DNA of 64,000 nt from Thiosocius sp963753845 (GCA_963753845.1 CAVWEI010000004.1:248001-312000); one strand, 5' to 3'. Positions 1 through 8,471 are shown, numbered from the stretch's first letter. Notes: generated by a model not told the origin, from the letters alone. Translations and numbers: made by a program.

Positions 1-22
1 AAGACAAAGAAAAGTAGCGCGT

Positions 23-520
23 TCAGCGCACCGGTTTCCAGAGACGATGGGGGTATTGCCGGAATTTGTCGTGGACCGGCAGCGGCAGGAAGCCGCATGC
101 CGAGAAAAAGTCCAAGGCGTCGCGCTGGGCCTTGACCAACAGTCCATCACTCCCGGCCGCTGCCGTCTGCGCCAGCAAGGCATCAACCAGTGCGCGCCCG
201 ATACCTTGTCGATGACAGGCCGAATCCACGAACAGGCCGTGCATCAGCGACGCCTGCTGGCCATGTGGACTGTCGTTTTCCTTGGCCGGTTCCCAAGACG
301 CGACGCCTAAGATGCGTGACTGCGGGTCGCGTGCTACGACAAACTCAAGGACCTGCCCGTCAATATCGCTGTAACGGTAGCTGGGTAGGGCAAGTCGTTT
401 CACCCGCTCAGGCAGGTCCCAGGTCATGATCGCCGCTTCGATGACGCGGTTGATCCCGGCAAGTTCCTGCGCGTCGGGGTGCAGCAGACCTATTGTTGTG
501 CCGTTTGCATCCATTGTCAT
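23..520 (-). CDS. GNAT family N-acetyltransferase
   Basis: 165-residue protein of the acetyl-CoA-dependent GNAT superfamily. The acetyl-CoA pyrophosphate-binding motif A is visible as RQGIGRA at residues 104-110, followed by the expected helix (LVDALLAQ), and the C-terminal strand region contains FFSACGF. The substrate cannot be told from sequence. It lies about 100 nt downstream of the MerR regulator gene on the same strand, so it may be the last gene of that operon. Length is normal for a single-domain GNAT protein. The fold assignment is secure; the physiological role is unknown. Confidence 0.8.
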   Translation of the reverse strand: MTMDANGTTIGLLHPDAQELAGINRVIEAAIMTWDLPERVKRLALPSYRYSDIDGQVLEFVVARDPQSRILGVASWEPAKENDSPHGQQASLMHGLFVDSACHRQGIGRALVDALLAQTAAAGSDGLLVKAQRDALDFFSACGFLPLPVHDKFRQYPHRLWKPVR

Positions 521-626
521 ACCAGCCCAGGTTGTGCGACGCGTGGCAGCTGACAGATCCTGCTGTTTGCGGTCCCGTCCGATCGCGTTGTCGACGTGCT
601 GCCTCCGCGCAAACTTCGGTGGATTT

Positions 627-1625
627 TCAGCGCGAGAGCGTTTCTTGATTCCGGCCCGGAGAAGGCAAGGAGATCTCCTCGACCTCGGCCAGTTTTTCCA
701 GTGCCACCTCCATCAGCCAGCGTGCCCGCGCGGTCATCTGGTGCAGGTAGCCGTGCAGGGCCGCATCCTTGCGCGTGCTGACTTCGCAGCGCGCGGAGTA
801 TTCCTCGAATGCGGCCAGCTGCTCGATCATGCCCGACATGTGGTGAGGACACTCGCATTCCAGGCTGGTGGTTACACTCGACAGATAGGCCAGCTGATCA
901 TTGCTGAAACGTTTCGGTGGAATGGGATCGTTGCTGGCAATGCGCGGGTCCCATTCCGGCGGGTTCCAGTCGACCTGCCGGCTTTGACTGAGCTGGCACT
1001 GCTGCCAGATATGCTCCAGAGCCACTGGCGCGCGCAGGGTCTGCAGGCCATAGCGCTGCAGCTGGCTGACGATGCTCGACGGGCTGAAGGCGTAGATCAC
1101 CACGATTCGGTGCGCACGCGCGCGCAGCTCTGGCGCATTCAGCTCGCGCGCGATGTCGCGGTCGAGGAACGGCAGTTCAATCACCAGGGTGTCGCAATGG
1201 GTTTCGTCTTCCAGGAAGGAGTCCAGGTCGGTGTAGGCACCGGCCATCTCCAGGCCCTGTGGGATGCTCTCGGTGTTGCAGGCGCGCACCGAAATCGCCT
1301 GGCCTACAACGCAGACCTCGTGCTGGCCGCTACCCATCGGCGGCAGGTTGGCGGGCTGGGCATTGTTGAGTCGTCGGCTCAATTCCGCAACCGGCAGGTT
1401 GGCTACCGTGCTGATTGCGTGGCCGCTTTCCACCAGCGTCTTGATCATGGTCAGTCGGGTGACATCATGCTGGCTATACAGGCGGCCGCCCTTGGGTGTT
1501 CGCCGAGGCTCGACCACCTCGTAGCGCCGCTCCCAGATACGCAGGGTGTCGGGGGATATCCCGGTCAGGCGTGCCACGGCTCCGATGCGGTAGGCGCTGC
1601 CGATGTCGTTGCTTGAATCGATCAT
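627..1625 (-). CDS. MerR-type transcriptional regulator of the light-response (LitR-like) group
   Basis: 332-residue regulator. Residues about 11-80 form a MerR winged helix (AVARLTGISPDTLRIWERRY, then GGRLYSQHDV). The C-terminal 230 residues have the size and layout of the cobalamin-binding half of LitR/CarH proteins. However, I see no adenosylcobalamin signature (no ExxH helix and no DxHxxG loop), so a B12 light-sensing role is doubtful. It is encoded beside genes typical of LitR regulons (flavin amine oxidase, DUF1365, cyclopropane synthase, photolyases, folE/X/M), which is why I infer control of that island. It sits at the end of a minus-strand operon whose leader region is shared with the divergent cfa operon. 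BLUF proteins encoded nearby could supply the light signal; that is inference. Confidence 0.8.
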   Translation of the reverse strand: MIDSSNDIGSAYRIGAVARLTGISPDTLRIWERRYEVVEPRRTPKGGRLYSQHDVTRLTMIKTLVESGHAISTVANLPVAELSRRLNNAQPANLPPMGSGQHEVCVVGQAISVRACNTESIPQGLEMAGAYTDLDSFLEDETHCDTLVIELPFLDRDIARELNAPELRARAHRIVVIYAFSPSSIVSQLQRYGLQTLRAPVALEHIWQQCQLSQSRQVDWNPPEWDPRIASNDPIPPKRFSNDQLAYLSSVTTSLECECPHHMSGMIEQLAAFEEYSARCEVSTRKDAALHGYLHQMTARARWLMEVALEKLAEVEEISLPSPGRNQETLSR

Positions 1626-1634
1626 GTGGGGTTC

Positions 1635-1961
1635 CTATTTGAGGTAGCAGAAAAGGGGGGTTTTGGTGCCGGGGTCACCGCTGCGCGGTGCCGCGAGGCG
1701 ATTGTGCAGCGAGCGAAGCGGCCGGTCCGACGAGGGAAGGTTCTCGTATAGCCGGCTGGCGGGGTCCCAGTAAATGCGATGCTCTGAGACCGACCCATCA
1801 GACGGCGGCTGACACCTTGAACGCGACACCTCGATGCGGCCTTGCAGAAACAGAAATGCCGTCGCAGGTGGACCAGTGTGTCGTCGCCCAGGAATTCTTC
1901 GACCCCGAGCTTCGGGCCCTCGCGCCGACAAACCAGGCGTGTCGTCGGTTTTTTTCGCATC
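1635..1961 (-). pseudogene. Probable frameshifted small gene between DUF3429 and the MerR gene
   Basis: An ATG at 1961 overlaps the DUF3429 stop codon as TGATG, the usual arrangement for a coupled downstream gene. The first frame reads well for about 38 residues (LGVEEFLGDDTLVHLRRHF). The protein-like text then continues in another frame (FLFLQGRIEVSR, then HRIYWDPASRLYENLPSSD) to a stop at 1635. I do not recognise the family. A single indel near 1845 would explain the pattern. It may be a decayed gene or a sequencing error. Confidence 0.3.
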
Positions 1962-2424
1962 ACGCTGTGACCACCGGAGTGGTTGCGGCAGCGGTGAGCA
2001 GGCAAGCGATCACCAGGGTCGAAAGTCTCAGGCGCAGCCGTCGGTAGTCGTCGTCCAGCAGGGGTAACAGATAGCAGTCGACCAGCAGGATGATGGCGAA
2101 CAAGGCCGCGAATCCGGCAAAAGCGATGTCCTGCGGCAGGTTGAGGAATAACCAGGCAAGCAGTGCCGGGGTCACGCCCCATGTCAGGCGGATGGGCTGA
2201 GGGTCCTGCCTGCCATAAACCGCGGCACCCCAGTGGACAGCGCCAAGGAAACTCGCGATCAATCCCGCATAGTTGAGCAGCTGGGAAGCTGCCAGGGCCT
2301 GCAAGCCGCGGTCGTCGGCCAGCAGCATCACCGCCAGGCAGCCGGCAAAAGGCAGCAGTCCGGCATAGCCGAGGAGCCGGCGGGATCTCAGGCCCTGTGA
2401 CGGGCCGGCGGCAACCGCCGTCAC
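1960..2424 (-). CDS. DUF3429 family membrane protein
   Basis: 154-residue integral membrane protein with about five hydrophobic segments (GYAGLLPFAGCLAVML near residues 19-34, then LLNYAGLIASFLGAVHWG). The LIASFLGAVHWG stretch is characteristic of DUF3429, a family often found in light-response clusters with photolyase and cyclopropane synthase genes. The start is GTG at 2424, overlapping the upstream stop codon by GTGA. Function is unknown; it sits in the inner membrane and is probably translated together with its neighbours. Confidence 0.7.
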   Translation of the reverse strand: MTAVAAGPSQGLRSRRLLGYAGLLPFAGCLAVMLLADDRGLQALAASQLLNYAGLIASFLGAVHWGAAVYGRQDPQPIRLTWGVTPALLAWLFLNLPQDIAFAGFAALFAIILLVDCYLLPLLDDDYRRLRLRLSTLVIACLLTAAATTPVVTA

Positions 2425-2660
2425 AACAGCGCCTCAACAGCATTAACGACCTGCGGACTCTGTGGCGCGGACGAGCTCAGACATCGCTCGACCAGGACAA
2501 CCTTGCCACCGTATGCCTCCTTCAGATTGAGCATCTCAGCAATGCCCAGACGCCGGGTGTCGCGGTGCAGCAGGTCCTGTTGCGGTGCGGCTTGTGCAGG
2601 TCCGAGTCCAGGAATTGTCAACAAAGTCAGCCACTTGATCTGAAACTGTACAGGTTTCAT
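2421..2660 (-). CDS. Small putative exported protein
   Basis: 79-residue product. Residues 1-25 look like a signal peptide, with basic and hydrophobic residues ending in PAQAA. The remainder is short with one cysteine and no family I recognise. It is the first gene of the minus-strand run 2660 to 627, and its stop overlaps the GTG start of the DUF3429 gene. That position, immediately after the divergent promoter region, is the main reason to accept it as real. Confidence 0.45.
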   Translation of the reverse strand: MKPVQFQIKWLTLLTIPGLGPAQAAPQQDLLHRDTRRLGIAEMLNLKEAYGGKVVLVERCLSSSAPQSPQVVNAVEALL

Positions 2661-2720
2661 AAATTTTCTCTTGCATTTTCGTCTGCGACGTATAGGTTAT
2701 GTATAGCTTTGTACGAAAAG
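2647..2720. promoter_or_regulatory. Divergent promoter region with GTATAG direct repeats
   Basis: The gap between the divergent small exported gene (minus) and the flavin oxidase gene (plus) holds near-repeats starting at 2690 (GTATAGGTTAT), 2701 (GTATAGCTTT) and 2711 (GTACGAAAAG). A further related copy lies at 2647 (GTACAGGTTTC). The 10-11 bp head-to-tail spacing resembles operators bound by oligomeric MerR-type CarH/LitR regulators, and the MerR gene is in the minus-strand operon served by this region. A TTGCAT at 2671-2676 could be a -35 box for the plus-strand operon. Confidence 0.45.
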
Positions 2721-2754
2721 GATGTCAAAGAAACTTTCACACAGAGGGAAACAA

Positions 2755-4089
2755 ATGGACAAAAACAGACGGATTGCAGTCATCGGGAGCGGTATCAGTG
2801 GCGCCTCCGCAGCCTGGTTGCTGCGCGACCACGCCGACGTGACCTTGTTCGAGCGCGGTTCACGGTTCGGCGGGCATACCCACACCTTCCGCGTCAAAGA
2901 AGACCGGTCAGTCGTTGTCGACACCGGTTTTATGGTATTCAATCGTGAAAACTACCCGCTTTTGTGTGCGCTGTTTGACCACTTGGACGTCGCTAGCTAC
3001 CCGACCGACATGTCTTTTTCGGCCTCTTTCGATCAGGGCCGTCTGGAATATGCGGGCACCGATCTGAACACCCTGTTTGGTCGGCGCAGAAACCTGGTCA
3101 ATACGCGGTTCTGGGGGATGCTGCTCAGCATCATGCGCTTCAACCGACTCGCCCAGCAGGCCCTGTCGAAACCGCTGCCAGCGCAGATCGGTATGGGTGA
3201 GTTTCTGGACCGCCACGGTTTCAGCGAGACCTTCCGCTCGCGCTACCTTTACCCTATGGCGGCGGCTATCTGGTCGTGCCCCCGCGACCAGATAGCGCGA
3301 TTTCCCGCTGTGAGTTTCCTGCGTTTTTTTGCCAATCATGGTTTGATTCGTCTGGCCGACCGCCCGCAGTGGTTGACCGTCGAGGGCGGATCCAGCACTT
3401 ATATGGATCACCTGATCGGCGACCTTGGGCGTTGCGCGCGCCTGAACGCGCCGGTCACGCGTGTGGAGCGGACTGCGCGGGGGGTGGATCTGATCGATGC
3501 AGACGGAGCGCGCCAGTCTTTCGATGATGTGGTGCTCGCCTGTCATAGCGACCAGGCACTCGACCTGCTCGCCGACCCCAGTCCCAGCGAACGCCGCCTG
3601 CTCGGTGCTATCCCCTATCAGACGAACCGTGTGCTGTTGCACCGCGACCCGATGTTGATGCCGCGCGAACGGCGGGTCTGGTCCTCCTGGAATTATCTCA
3701 GCCGTTCCGCCGAAGAAGAGGCCCAGGCGGTCAGTGTGACCTATTGGATGAACAGCCTGCAGCGCCTGGCAACGTCCATTGATTACTTCGTTAGCCTGAA
3801 CCCCGTTGACGAGCCGCGTGATGAGACCGTTGCCGCCGAGTTCGAGTACGAACATCCGGTTTTCACCGCGGCGGCGCTGGAGGCACAGAAACAGCTGCAT
3901 CGCATCCAGGGCCGGTCACACACTTGGTTCGCCGGCGCCTGGACAGGTTACGGCTTCCACGAGGACGGCATGCGCTCAGGTGTGGAGGTGGCGCTGGCGC
4001 TCGGTGCGACACTGCCCTGGGATGCGGCTCAGGTGCGCGCCTCGCGCGATCTGACCCTGGTGCCCGAACTGGTAAGGAAGGCGGCATGA
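2755..4089 (+). CDS. FAD-dependent amine oxidase-type oxidoreductase
   Basis: 444-residue flavoprotein. The N-terminal dinucleotide-binding motif is clear (IAVIGSGISGASAAWLL, then a glutamate-ended strand in TLFERG). A GGHT motif follows, and the C-terminal FAD motif contains AGAWTGYGFHEDGMRSG. The family (COG2907-type NAD/FAD-binding proteins) almost always precedes DUF1365 and a cyclopropane synthase-like gene, and is thought to help modify membrane acyl chains. I chose ATG 2755 because AGAGGG lies six bases upstream; an in-frame ATG at 2722 has no such site. It overlaps the next gene by ATGA. Likely induced with the light island through the shared divergent region. Confidence 0.88.
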   Translation: MDKNRRIAVIGSGISGASAAWLLRDHADVTLFERGSRFGGHTHTFRVKEDRSVVVDTGFMVFNRENYPLLCALFDHLDVASYPTDMSFSASFDQGRLEYAGTDLNTLFGRRRNLVNTRFWGMLLSIMRFNRLAQQALSKPLPAQIGMGEFLDRHGFSETFRSRYLYPMAAAIWSCPRDQIARFPAVSFLRFFANHGLIRLADRPQWLTVEGGSSTYMDHLIGDLGRCARLNAPVTRVERTARGVDLIDADGARQSFDDVVLACHSDQALDLLADPSPSERRLLGAIPYQTNRVLLHRDPMLMPRERRVWSSWNYLSRSAEEEAQAVSVTYWMNSLQRLATSIDYFVSLNPVDEPRDETVAAEFEYEHPVFTAAALEAQKQLHRIQGRSHTWFAGAWTGYGFHEDGMRSGVEVALALGATLPWDAAQVRASRDLTLVPELVRKAA

Positions 4090-4859
4090 GACCTGCCAAT
4101 GACGAGGCCTGCGTCTACAGCGCCGCAGTGATGCACGAGCGCTTCACGACGGCTAAATACCGCTTCCGCTACCGGATCTTCAGCGTGTTGCTGGATATCG
4201 ACGGCATCGAGCAGGCGGCGGCATCCACCCGCCTGTTCTCGCTGGATCGCTTCAACCTGCTGAGCTTTCACGCCGCCGATCATCTGCCACCTGGGGAGAC
4301 GGACCTGCGCGCCTGGGCCGAGCGGGTACTTGCCGGGGGTGGTATCGACGGCAGCCGGCTGAAGATTCGCCTATTGTGTTTTCCGCGCCTCCTCGGTTGG
4401 GTGTTCAATCCGCTGAGTCTTTGGTACTGCGAGACACCGGAGGGTCGGCCTGCGGCGGTCATTGCGGAGGTCCGAAACACCTTCGGTGAGCGCCACTGTT
4501 ATCTGCTGAAGCCGCAAGCGGGGGAGGAGGGCTGGCCGCTGCGACAGCGGCATGTCAAGGAGTTCCATGTCTCGCCATTTATCGGCATGCAGGCCGAGTA
4601 TGCCTTCCGCCTCTCACGGCCGGACGAGCGACTTGGCGTTCTGATCCGCGAGTACGAGGGCGACCAGCTGATGCTGGTTGCCAGCCAGACCGGTTCGCGT
4701 CGCCCCTTTAACGACCGTCAGCTTCTTTCGCAGGTCTTGCGCGTTCCACTGCAGACGCTGAAGGTCCTTGCAGCCATCCATTGGCAGGCACTGAAGATCT
4801 GGGCGCGAGGCGCCCGTTTCCATCGCAAGCCTGCGCCACCGATTGAGGAGGTGAGTTGA
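4086..4859 (+). CDS. DUF1365 family protein
   Basis: 257-residue cytoplasmic protein. Family hallmarks are VMHERFTTAKYRFRYRIF near the N-terminus, LLCFPRLLGWVFNPLSLWYC in the middle and KEFHVSPFIGM. DUF1365 has no proven activity but is conserved between an FAD amine oxidase and a cyclopropane/furan fatty-acid synthase, so a role in fatty acyl modification is inferred. The ATG start at 4086 overlaps the preceding stop codon and the stop is one base before the next ATG, so the three genes are a tightly coupled operon. Confidence 0.88.
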   Translation: MRPANDEACVYSAAVMHERFTTAKYRFRYRIFSVLLDIDGIEQAAASTRLFSLDRFNLLSFHAADHLPPGETDLRAWAERVLAGGGIDGSRLKIRLLCFPRLLGWVFNPLSLWYCETPEGRPAAVIAEVRNTFGERHCYLLKPQAGEEGWPLRQRHVKEFHVSPFIGMQAEYAFRLSRPDERLGVLIREYEGDQLMLVASQTGSRRPFNDRQLLSQVLRVPLQTLKVLAAIHWQALKIWARGARFHRKPAPPIEEVS

Positions 4860-4860
4860 A

Positions 4861-6084
4861 ATGAGTTCACAAACAGCTTTGCTGGCCATTGACCTGCCGG
4901 CAATTGAACGCATGCCCTGGTATCAGCGGCGGCTGATCGACCGTCTGCGCCGGCTGCAACGGGGGGTTCTGGAGATTACCTTGCCGGGTCACCCGGCCTT
5001 TCGGATTCAGGGGGCGGCGGCCGGCCCGTCCGCTGACATCACGGTCCTGCGGCCCGGCGCTGTTCTGCGGCGCCTGTTCTGGCGTGGCGACCTCGGTTTT
5101 GCCGAGGGGTACATGGCTGGCGAGTGGCAATCCCGCGATCCTGCCACGCTGCTCGAGCTGTTTGCCCTGAATCTGGACGCCTACGCCGAGAGTGATTCAC
5201 GCCACGGCCTGGCCCAGTTCATGGCCGGCGTGAGGCATCGCCTGAACCGCAATTCGCTGCGCGGCAGTCGTCGCAACATCTCGGCGCACTACGATCTGGG
5301 CAACGATTTCTACGCCCGGTGGCTCGACGACTCGATGACCTATTCTGCCGCCCTGTTCGACGGTGATGACTCGTTGACCCGGGCGCAGGAGCGCAAGTAC
5401 CAGCGCATGCTGGATCAGATCGATCCAAAACCGGGCGAGCATATCCTGGAGATCGGTTGTGGCTGGGGTGGTTTCGCCGAGTATGCGGCACGGCGCGGTA
5501 TGCGGGTCACGGGACTGACGCTCTCCCAGGAGCAGCTCGATTTCGCACGGCGCCGTATCGCGGCGGCAGGGTTGGCTGACCGGGTCGATTTGAAGCTTTG
5601 TGATTACCGCGACTTTGACCAGACGGTCGATCACATCGTCTCGATCGAGATGTTCGAGGCTGTTGGTCAGGAATACTGGCCGGGTTACTTCGCGACCCTG
5701 ATGCGTTGCCTGCGCCCCGGCGGGCGGGTCGCGTTACAGGTCATCACCATCGACGAGGCGCACTTCCAGCAGTACGCGGACAACCCCGGTGGTTTTATCC
5801 AGACCTACATCTTCCCAGGCGGCATGTTGCCTACCAAGGGACACCTCGAGCAGCTGTCCCACGGCAGCGGCCTGAAGTGGCGCGGCATGCACAACTTCGG
5901 GATCGACTATGCGGACACCCTGGCGCTTTGGCACCAACGCTTCAACCGCTGCACCGAGTGGCTGGAAGCACACGGCTACGACCGGCGATTCCGCCGCATG
6001 TGGCGTTACTACCTCGCCTTCTGCGAGGCCGGGTTCCGCGCGCGCCAGATCGATGTGGTCCACTGCGTGATGGAAAAAGGTTGA
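4861..6084 (+). CDS. cfa: Cyclopropane-fatty-acyl-phospholipid synthase family methyltransferase
   Basis: 407-residue SAM-dependent enzyme that adds a methylene or methyl group to unsaturated acyl chains of membrane phospholipids. Visible motifs: SAHYDLGNDFYARWLDDSMT, the SAM-binding LEIGCGWGGFAEYAA, SIEMFEAVGQEYW, and the C-terminal WRYYLAFCEAGFRAR. Length matches bacterial Cfa/UfaM proteins. As the third gene of the operon with the flavin oxidase and DUF1365, it fits the membrane-protection branch of singlet-oxygen and light responses known in Rhodobacter and LitR-containing bacteria. The exact product (cyclopropane, methylated or furan fatty acid) cannot be decided here. Confidence 0.9.
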   Translation: MSSQTALLAIDLPAIERMPWYQRRLIDRLRRLQRGVLEITLPGHPAFRIQGAAAGPSADITVLRPGAVLRRLFWRGDLGFAEGYMAGEWQSRDPATLLELFALNLDAYAESDSRHGLAQFMAGVRHRLNRNSLRGSRRNISAHYDLGNDFYARWLDDSMTYSAALFDGDDSLTRAQERKYQRMLDQIDPKPGEHILEIGCGWGGFAEYAARRGMRVTGLTLSQEQLDFARRRIAAAGLADRVDLKLCDYRDFDQTVDHIVSIEMFEAVGQEYWPGYFATLMRCLRPGGRVALQVITIDEAHFQQYADNPGGFIQTYIFPGGMLPTKGHLEQLSHGSGLKWRGMHNFGIDYADTLALWHQRFNRCTEWLEAHGYDRRFRRMWRYYLAFCEAGFRARQIDVVHCVMEKG

Positions 6085-6093
6085 GATCGTCCG

Positions 6094-6327
6094 GTGAAAA
6101 AACCGCCCCCCTCGCTGATGGTCTATGCGCTGTCAGCGGTACCGCTGGCGTTCCTCGGCCTTCGGTACCTCTACTGCCTGGGATCTGATGGCGCCGGAAC
6201 CCTGTTTGGAGGCGACGCGCCGACCCTGCGGCTGCCTTTTACCGATTTCGCCCGTCGTTTTCTGAAGATCTGGGTGAAGGTCGAGGACGGACTGGGTAAT
6301 CCTCAATGGGGCTTTGGTAACTGCTGA
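6094..6327 (+). CDS. Small hypothetical protein downstream of cfa
   Basis: 77-residue product with one N-terminal hydrophobic segment (LMVYALSAVPLAFLGLRYL) and a short C-terminal part ending in GLGNPQWGFGNC. It starts with GTG only ten bases after the cfa stop, so it is probably co-transcribed. I recognise no family; it could be a small membrane protein or the shortened remnant of a longer operon member. Confidence 0.4.
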   Translation: MKKPPPSLMVYALSAVPLAFLGLRYLYCLGSDGAGTLFGGDAPTLRLPFTDFARRFLKIWVKVEDGLGNPQWGFGNC

Positions 6328-6484
6328 GCTGGAATCGCCGTTCCGTGTCGATCTGTTCGTGCCGATCCGGTCTTGCCGTACGGTGCCATACCAGTGCGAA
6401 TGTGAGGGGCAAATGGCGGATCCGGCCTCGAGCCCTGGGGCATCCAACTGAATTGTTGTCACTCGAATGCCTGAGAGGCGTCGT

Positions 6485-7615
6485 ATGAACCGAGAACCTG
6501 ACCGTTTTCTGAATCGGATGCGCTGGGTGTTCCTGTTGTTTGCGATCATCCTGATGCTTTGGCAGTTCCTGCCATGGATCGAACACCGTGTGGTCGCTTT
6601 GACCACAGAGCCCAGGGCCGTGACTGCGCGCGGGGATCTGGCCGCAGATGAACGCGCAACGATCGAGATTTTCGATCGGGCAAGTCCATCGGTGGTGTTC
6701 ATAAGTACACGCCAGCGGGTAGTTAATCCGTGGACGCGAAACATTGCCAGCGTGCCGCGTGGCAACGGCTCGGGCATGATCTGGGATGACCTCGGCCATG
6801 TGGTCACGAACAACCACGTGATCGAAGGTGCTTCGGAAGCGGTCGTGCGTCTCAACGACGGCCGCAGCTACCGGGCTGCACTGATCGGCGCAAGCGCGGC
6901 CCACGACCTTGCAGTGCTCAGAATCAAAGTGCCGTTCGACCGTCCTCCACCGGTGCCGATCGGCGCCAGTGCCGATCTCAGAGTCGGGCAGAAGGTGTTT
7001 GCCATCGGCAATCCCTTCGGCCTGGACTATTCGCTGTCCAGCGGTCTTGTCTCGGCGCTCGACCGGTCGATCACGGACGACGACGGGACAAGCATCGATC
7101 ACCTGATCCAGACCGATGCTGCCATCAACCCGGGCAACTCGGGTGGGCCGCTGCTCGACAGCGCGGGCCGTCTGATAGGTATCAACACGGCCATCGTCAG
7201 CCCCTCCGGTGCGTACGCAGGTATCGGTTTCGCGGTGCCGGTGGACATGGTCAACGAGGTCGTGCCACAGCTGATTGCAGAGGGGCGGTACATCCGACCC
7301 AGTCTGGGTATCAGCGTCGATGCCGATATCAATCGCCTGGTGCGGGAACAGCTTGGTGTGGAAGGGGTCCTGGTCCTGCACGTCCAGCGCGGATCGGGTG
7401 CCGAGCAAGCCGGTCTGCGCGGTACAGAGGTGGATGCACAGGGCAACCTGATACCCGGCGACATTATCCTCGACGTGGCCGGCAACCCCGTCAAAGACAT
7501 ACCCTCGCTGCTTGCGGCCTTGGACGATCAGCGCATCGGTGATCGGGTCAATGTCCGGATTTGGCGTTCCGGTCGTGAAATGGATGTCACAGTGGTTCTT
7601 GAGCCAGGCATCTGA
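6485..7615 (+). CDS. Membrane-anchored HtrA/DegS-like serine protease with one PDZ domain
   Basis: 376-residue periplasmic protease held by one N-terminal transmembrane helix (VFLLFAIILMLWQF, residues 15-28). Trypsin-like catalytic residues are His111 (VVTNNHVIEG), Asp141 (AHDLAVL) and Ser219 (NPGNSGGPLL). A single PDZ domain covers about residues 270-370. This architecture matches DegS, which cleaves an anti-sigma factor when envelope stress is sensed, but no anti-sigma gene is adjacent. ATG 6485 was preferred to ATG 6467 because GAGAGG lies just upstream. It appears to be its own transcription unit after the cfa operon. Confidence 0.88.
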   Translation: MNREPDRFLNRMRWVFLLFAIILMLWQFLPWIEHRVVALTTEPRAVTARGDLAADERATIEIFDRASPSVVFISTRQRVVNPWTRNIASVPRGNGSGMIWDDLGHVVTNNHVIEGASEAVVRLNDGRSYRAALIGASAAHDLAVLRIKVPFDRPPPVPIGASADLRVGQKVFAIGNPFGLDYSLSSGLVSALDRSITDDDGTSIDHLIQTDAAINPGNSGGPLLDSAGRLIGINTAIVSPSGAYAGIGFAVPVDMVNEVVPQLIAEGRYIRPSLGISVDADINRLVREQLGVEGVLVLHVQRGSGAEQAGLRGTEVDAQGNLIPGDIILDVAGNPVKDIPSLLAALDDQRIGDRVNVRIWRSGREMDVTVVLEPGI

Positions 7616-7982
7616 TGTGACTCCAAGCTGTCAAGTGTGAACAGGCCGTATGCTGATACCTCCTCGCGCCATAGGCGCATTGCGCTCGCGACAAATAGTT
7701 CGAAAAATTCGAAATCATTTAAACAAAAAATCGAATTTACCTTCTTCGCCGTTTCGCACATCTTTGCGTAAGAGCTCTGAGACGCGGCAGTGTCATTTTG
7801 AAGCGGATGTTTAATCAATACCGACGCTGGAGGTGACTTGAACGCCCCACTGGCCATCCATTAACGGATTTGTTCTTTTTCGTATGACTGATAGAGTGTG
7901 AAACACGCCCCGCCGGGCATTGGCGTGGGTCGTGCCTTCAAACCAAACCTTTGCTTGCAAAATACTGCGGAAAAACGAAGTT
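7616..7982 (+). other. Long leader region upstream of the first BLUF gene
   Basis: 367 bp without a convincing gene. It is AT-rich around 7690-7740, where it holds copy 1 of the TCGA element. After the element comes about 240 bp of possible 5' untranslated leader. Within that leader GGAGGTGA is followed by TTG AAC GCC and a stop eight codons later (TTG at about 7838), so a very short leader peptide is possible but unproven. Confidence 0.4.
7700..7738 (+). promoter_or_regulatory. TCGA element, copy 1 (upstream of BLUF1)
   Basis: Reads TCGAAAAATTCGA, then 18 bases, then TCGAATTT. The TCGA cores begin at 7700, 7709 and 7731. The same three cores with the same 9 and 22 bp spacing recur at three other intergenic sites in this window, always oriented toward the downstream gene. 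It may be a promoter for an alternative sigma factor (ATTCGAA as -35 and TCGAATT as -10) or an operator. I do not recognise it as a known motif. Confidence 0.6.
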
Positions 7983-8471
7983 ATGCGATTGTGCCGCCTG
8001 ATTTACAAGAGTCTCGCCACGGCAGAAGTGGTCTCCAATCGGATGCTGCGCCAACTCGAGCAGCAGGCCGTGGCTGCGAACGCGCAGCAGGATACTACCG
8101 GGCTGCTGGTCCTTACCGGCAATGTCTTCGTTCAGGTGCTCGAGGGTGACTCACGCGAGATGACTTCACTGTTTACGAAGATCGCCGGCGACAACCGTCA
8201 TCGCTCAGTGGAACTGTTGTCTGTCCGGGCGGTGGATAAACGCCTCTTCAAGGACTGGTCGATGCGCGCCGTGGATCTCTATGATCTGCCTGGCGAGAAA
8301 CGGGCATTGATGGCTGCAAAATACGAAGGAAAAGACGGGATGATTCTCGTCCCCGATGACGAGACACTTGTAAACGCGTTCCTGCTGGATGCGAGATTTA
8401 TCTGCTCCTCCTCGCCCTGGCAGACGGGAAGGGACTCGGAAACCTCCATCCCCAGCGTTAAGAATCTGTAA
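7983..8471 (+). CDS. BLUF-domain blue-light sensor protein (BLUF1)
   Basis: 162-residue short BLUF protein; residues 1-95 are the FAD-binding blue-light domain. The conserved photocycle residues are present: Tyr8 (LIYKS), Asn33, Gln51 (VQVLEGD), Trp92 and Met94 (KDWSM). The C-terminal 65 residues carry no recognisable output domain, so it probably signals by protein-protein contact, as YcgF- or PapB-like short BLUF proteins do. The ATG at 7983 starts the conserved domain directly. It carries copy 1 of the TCGA element in its leader. A second BLUF gene lies at 21.6-22.0 kb. Confidence 0.9.
   Translation: MRLCRLIYKSLATAEVVSNRMLRQLEQQAVAANAQQDTTGLLVLTGNVFVQVLEGDSREMTSLFTKIAGDNRHRSVELLSVRAVDKRLFKDWSMRAVDLYDLPGEKRALMAAKYEGKDGMILVPDDETLVNAFLLDARFICSSSPWQTGRDSETSIPSVKNL

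Noticed and set aside
426..1616. 396-codon open frame on the plus strand
   Set aside because: It lies opposite the MerR gene, reads as low-complexity antisense protein and has no family features.
2722..2754. Earlier ATG for the flavin oxidase gene
   Set aside because: No ribosome site, and the extra residues precede the Rossmann motif without family support; AGAGGG sits before ATG 2755.
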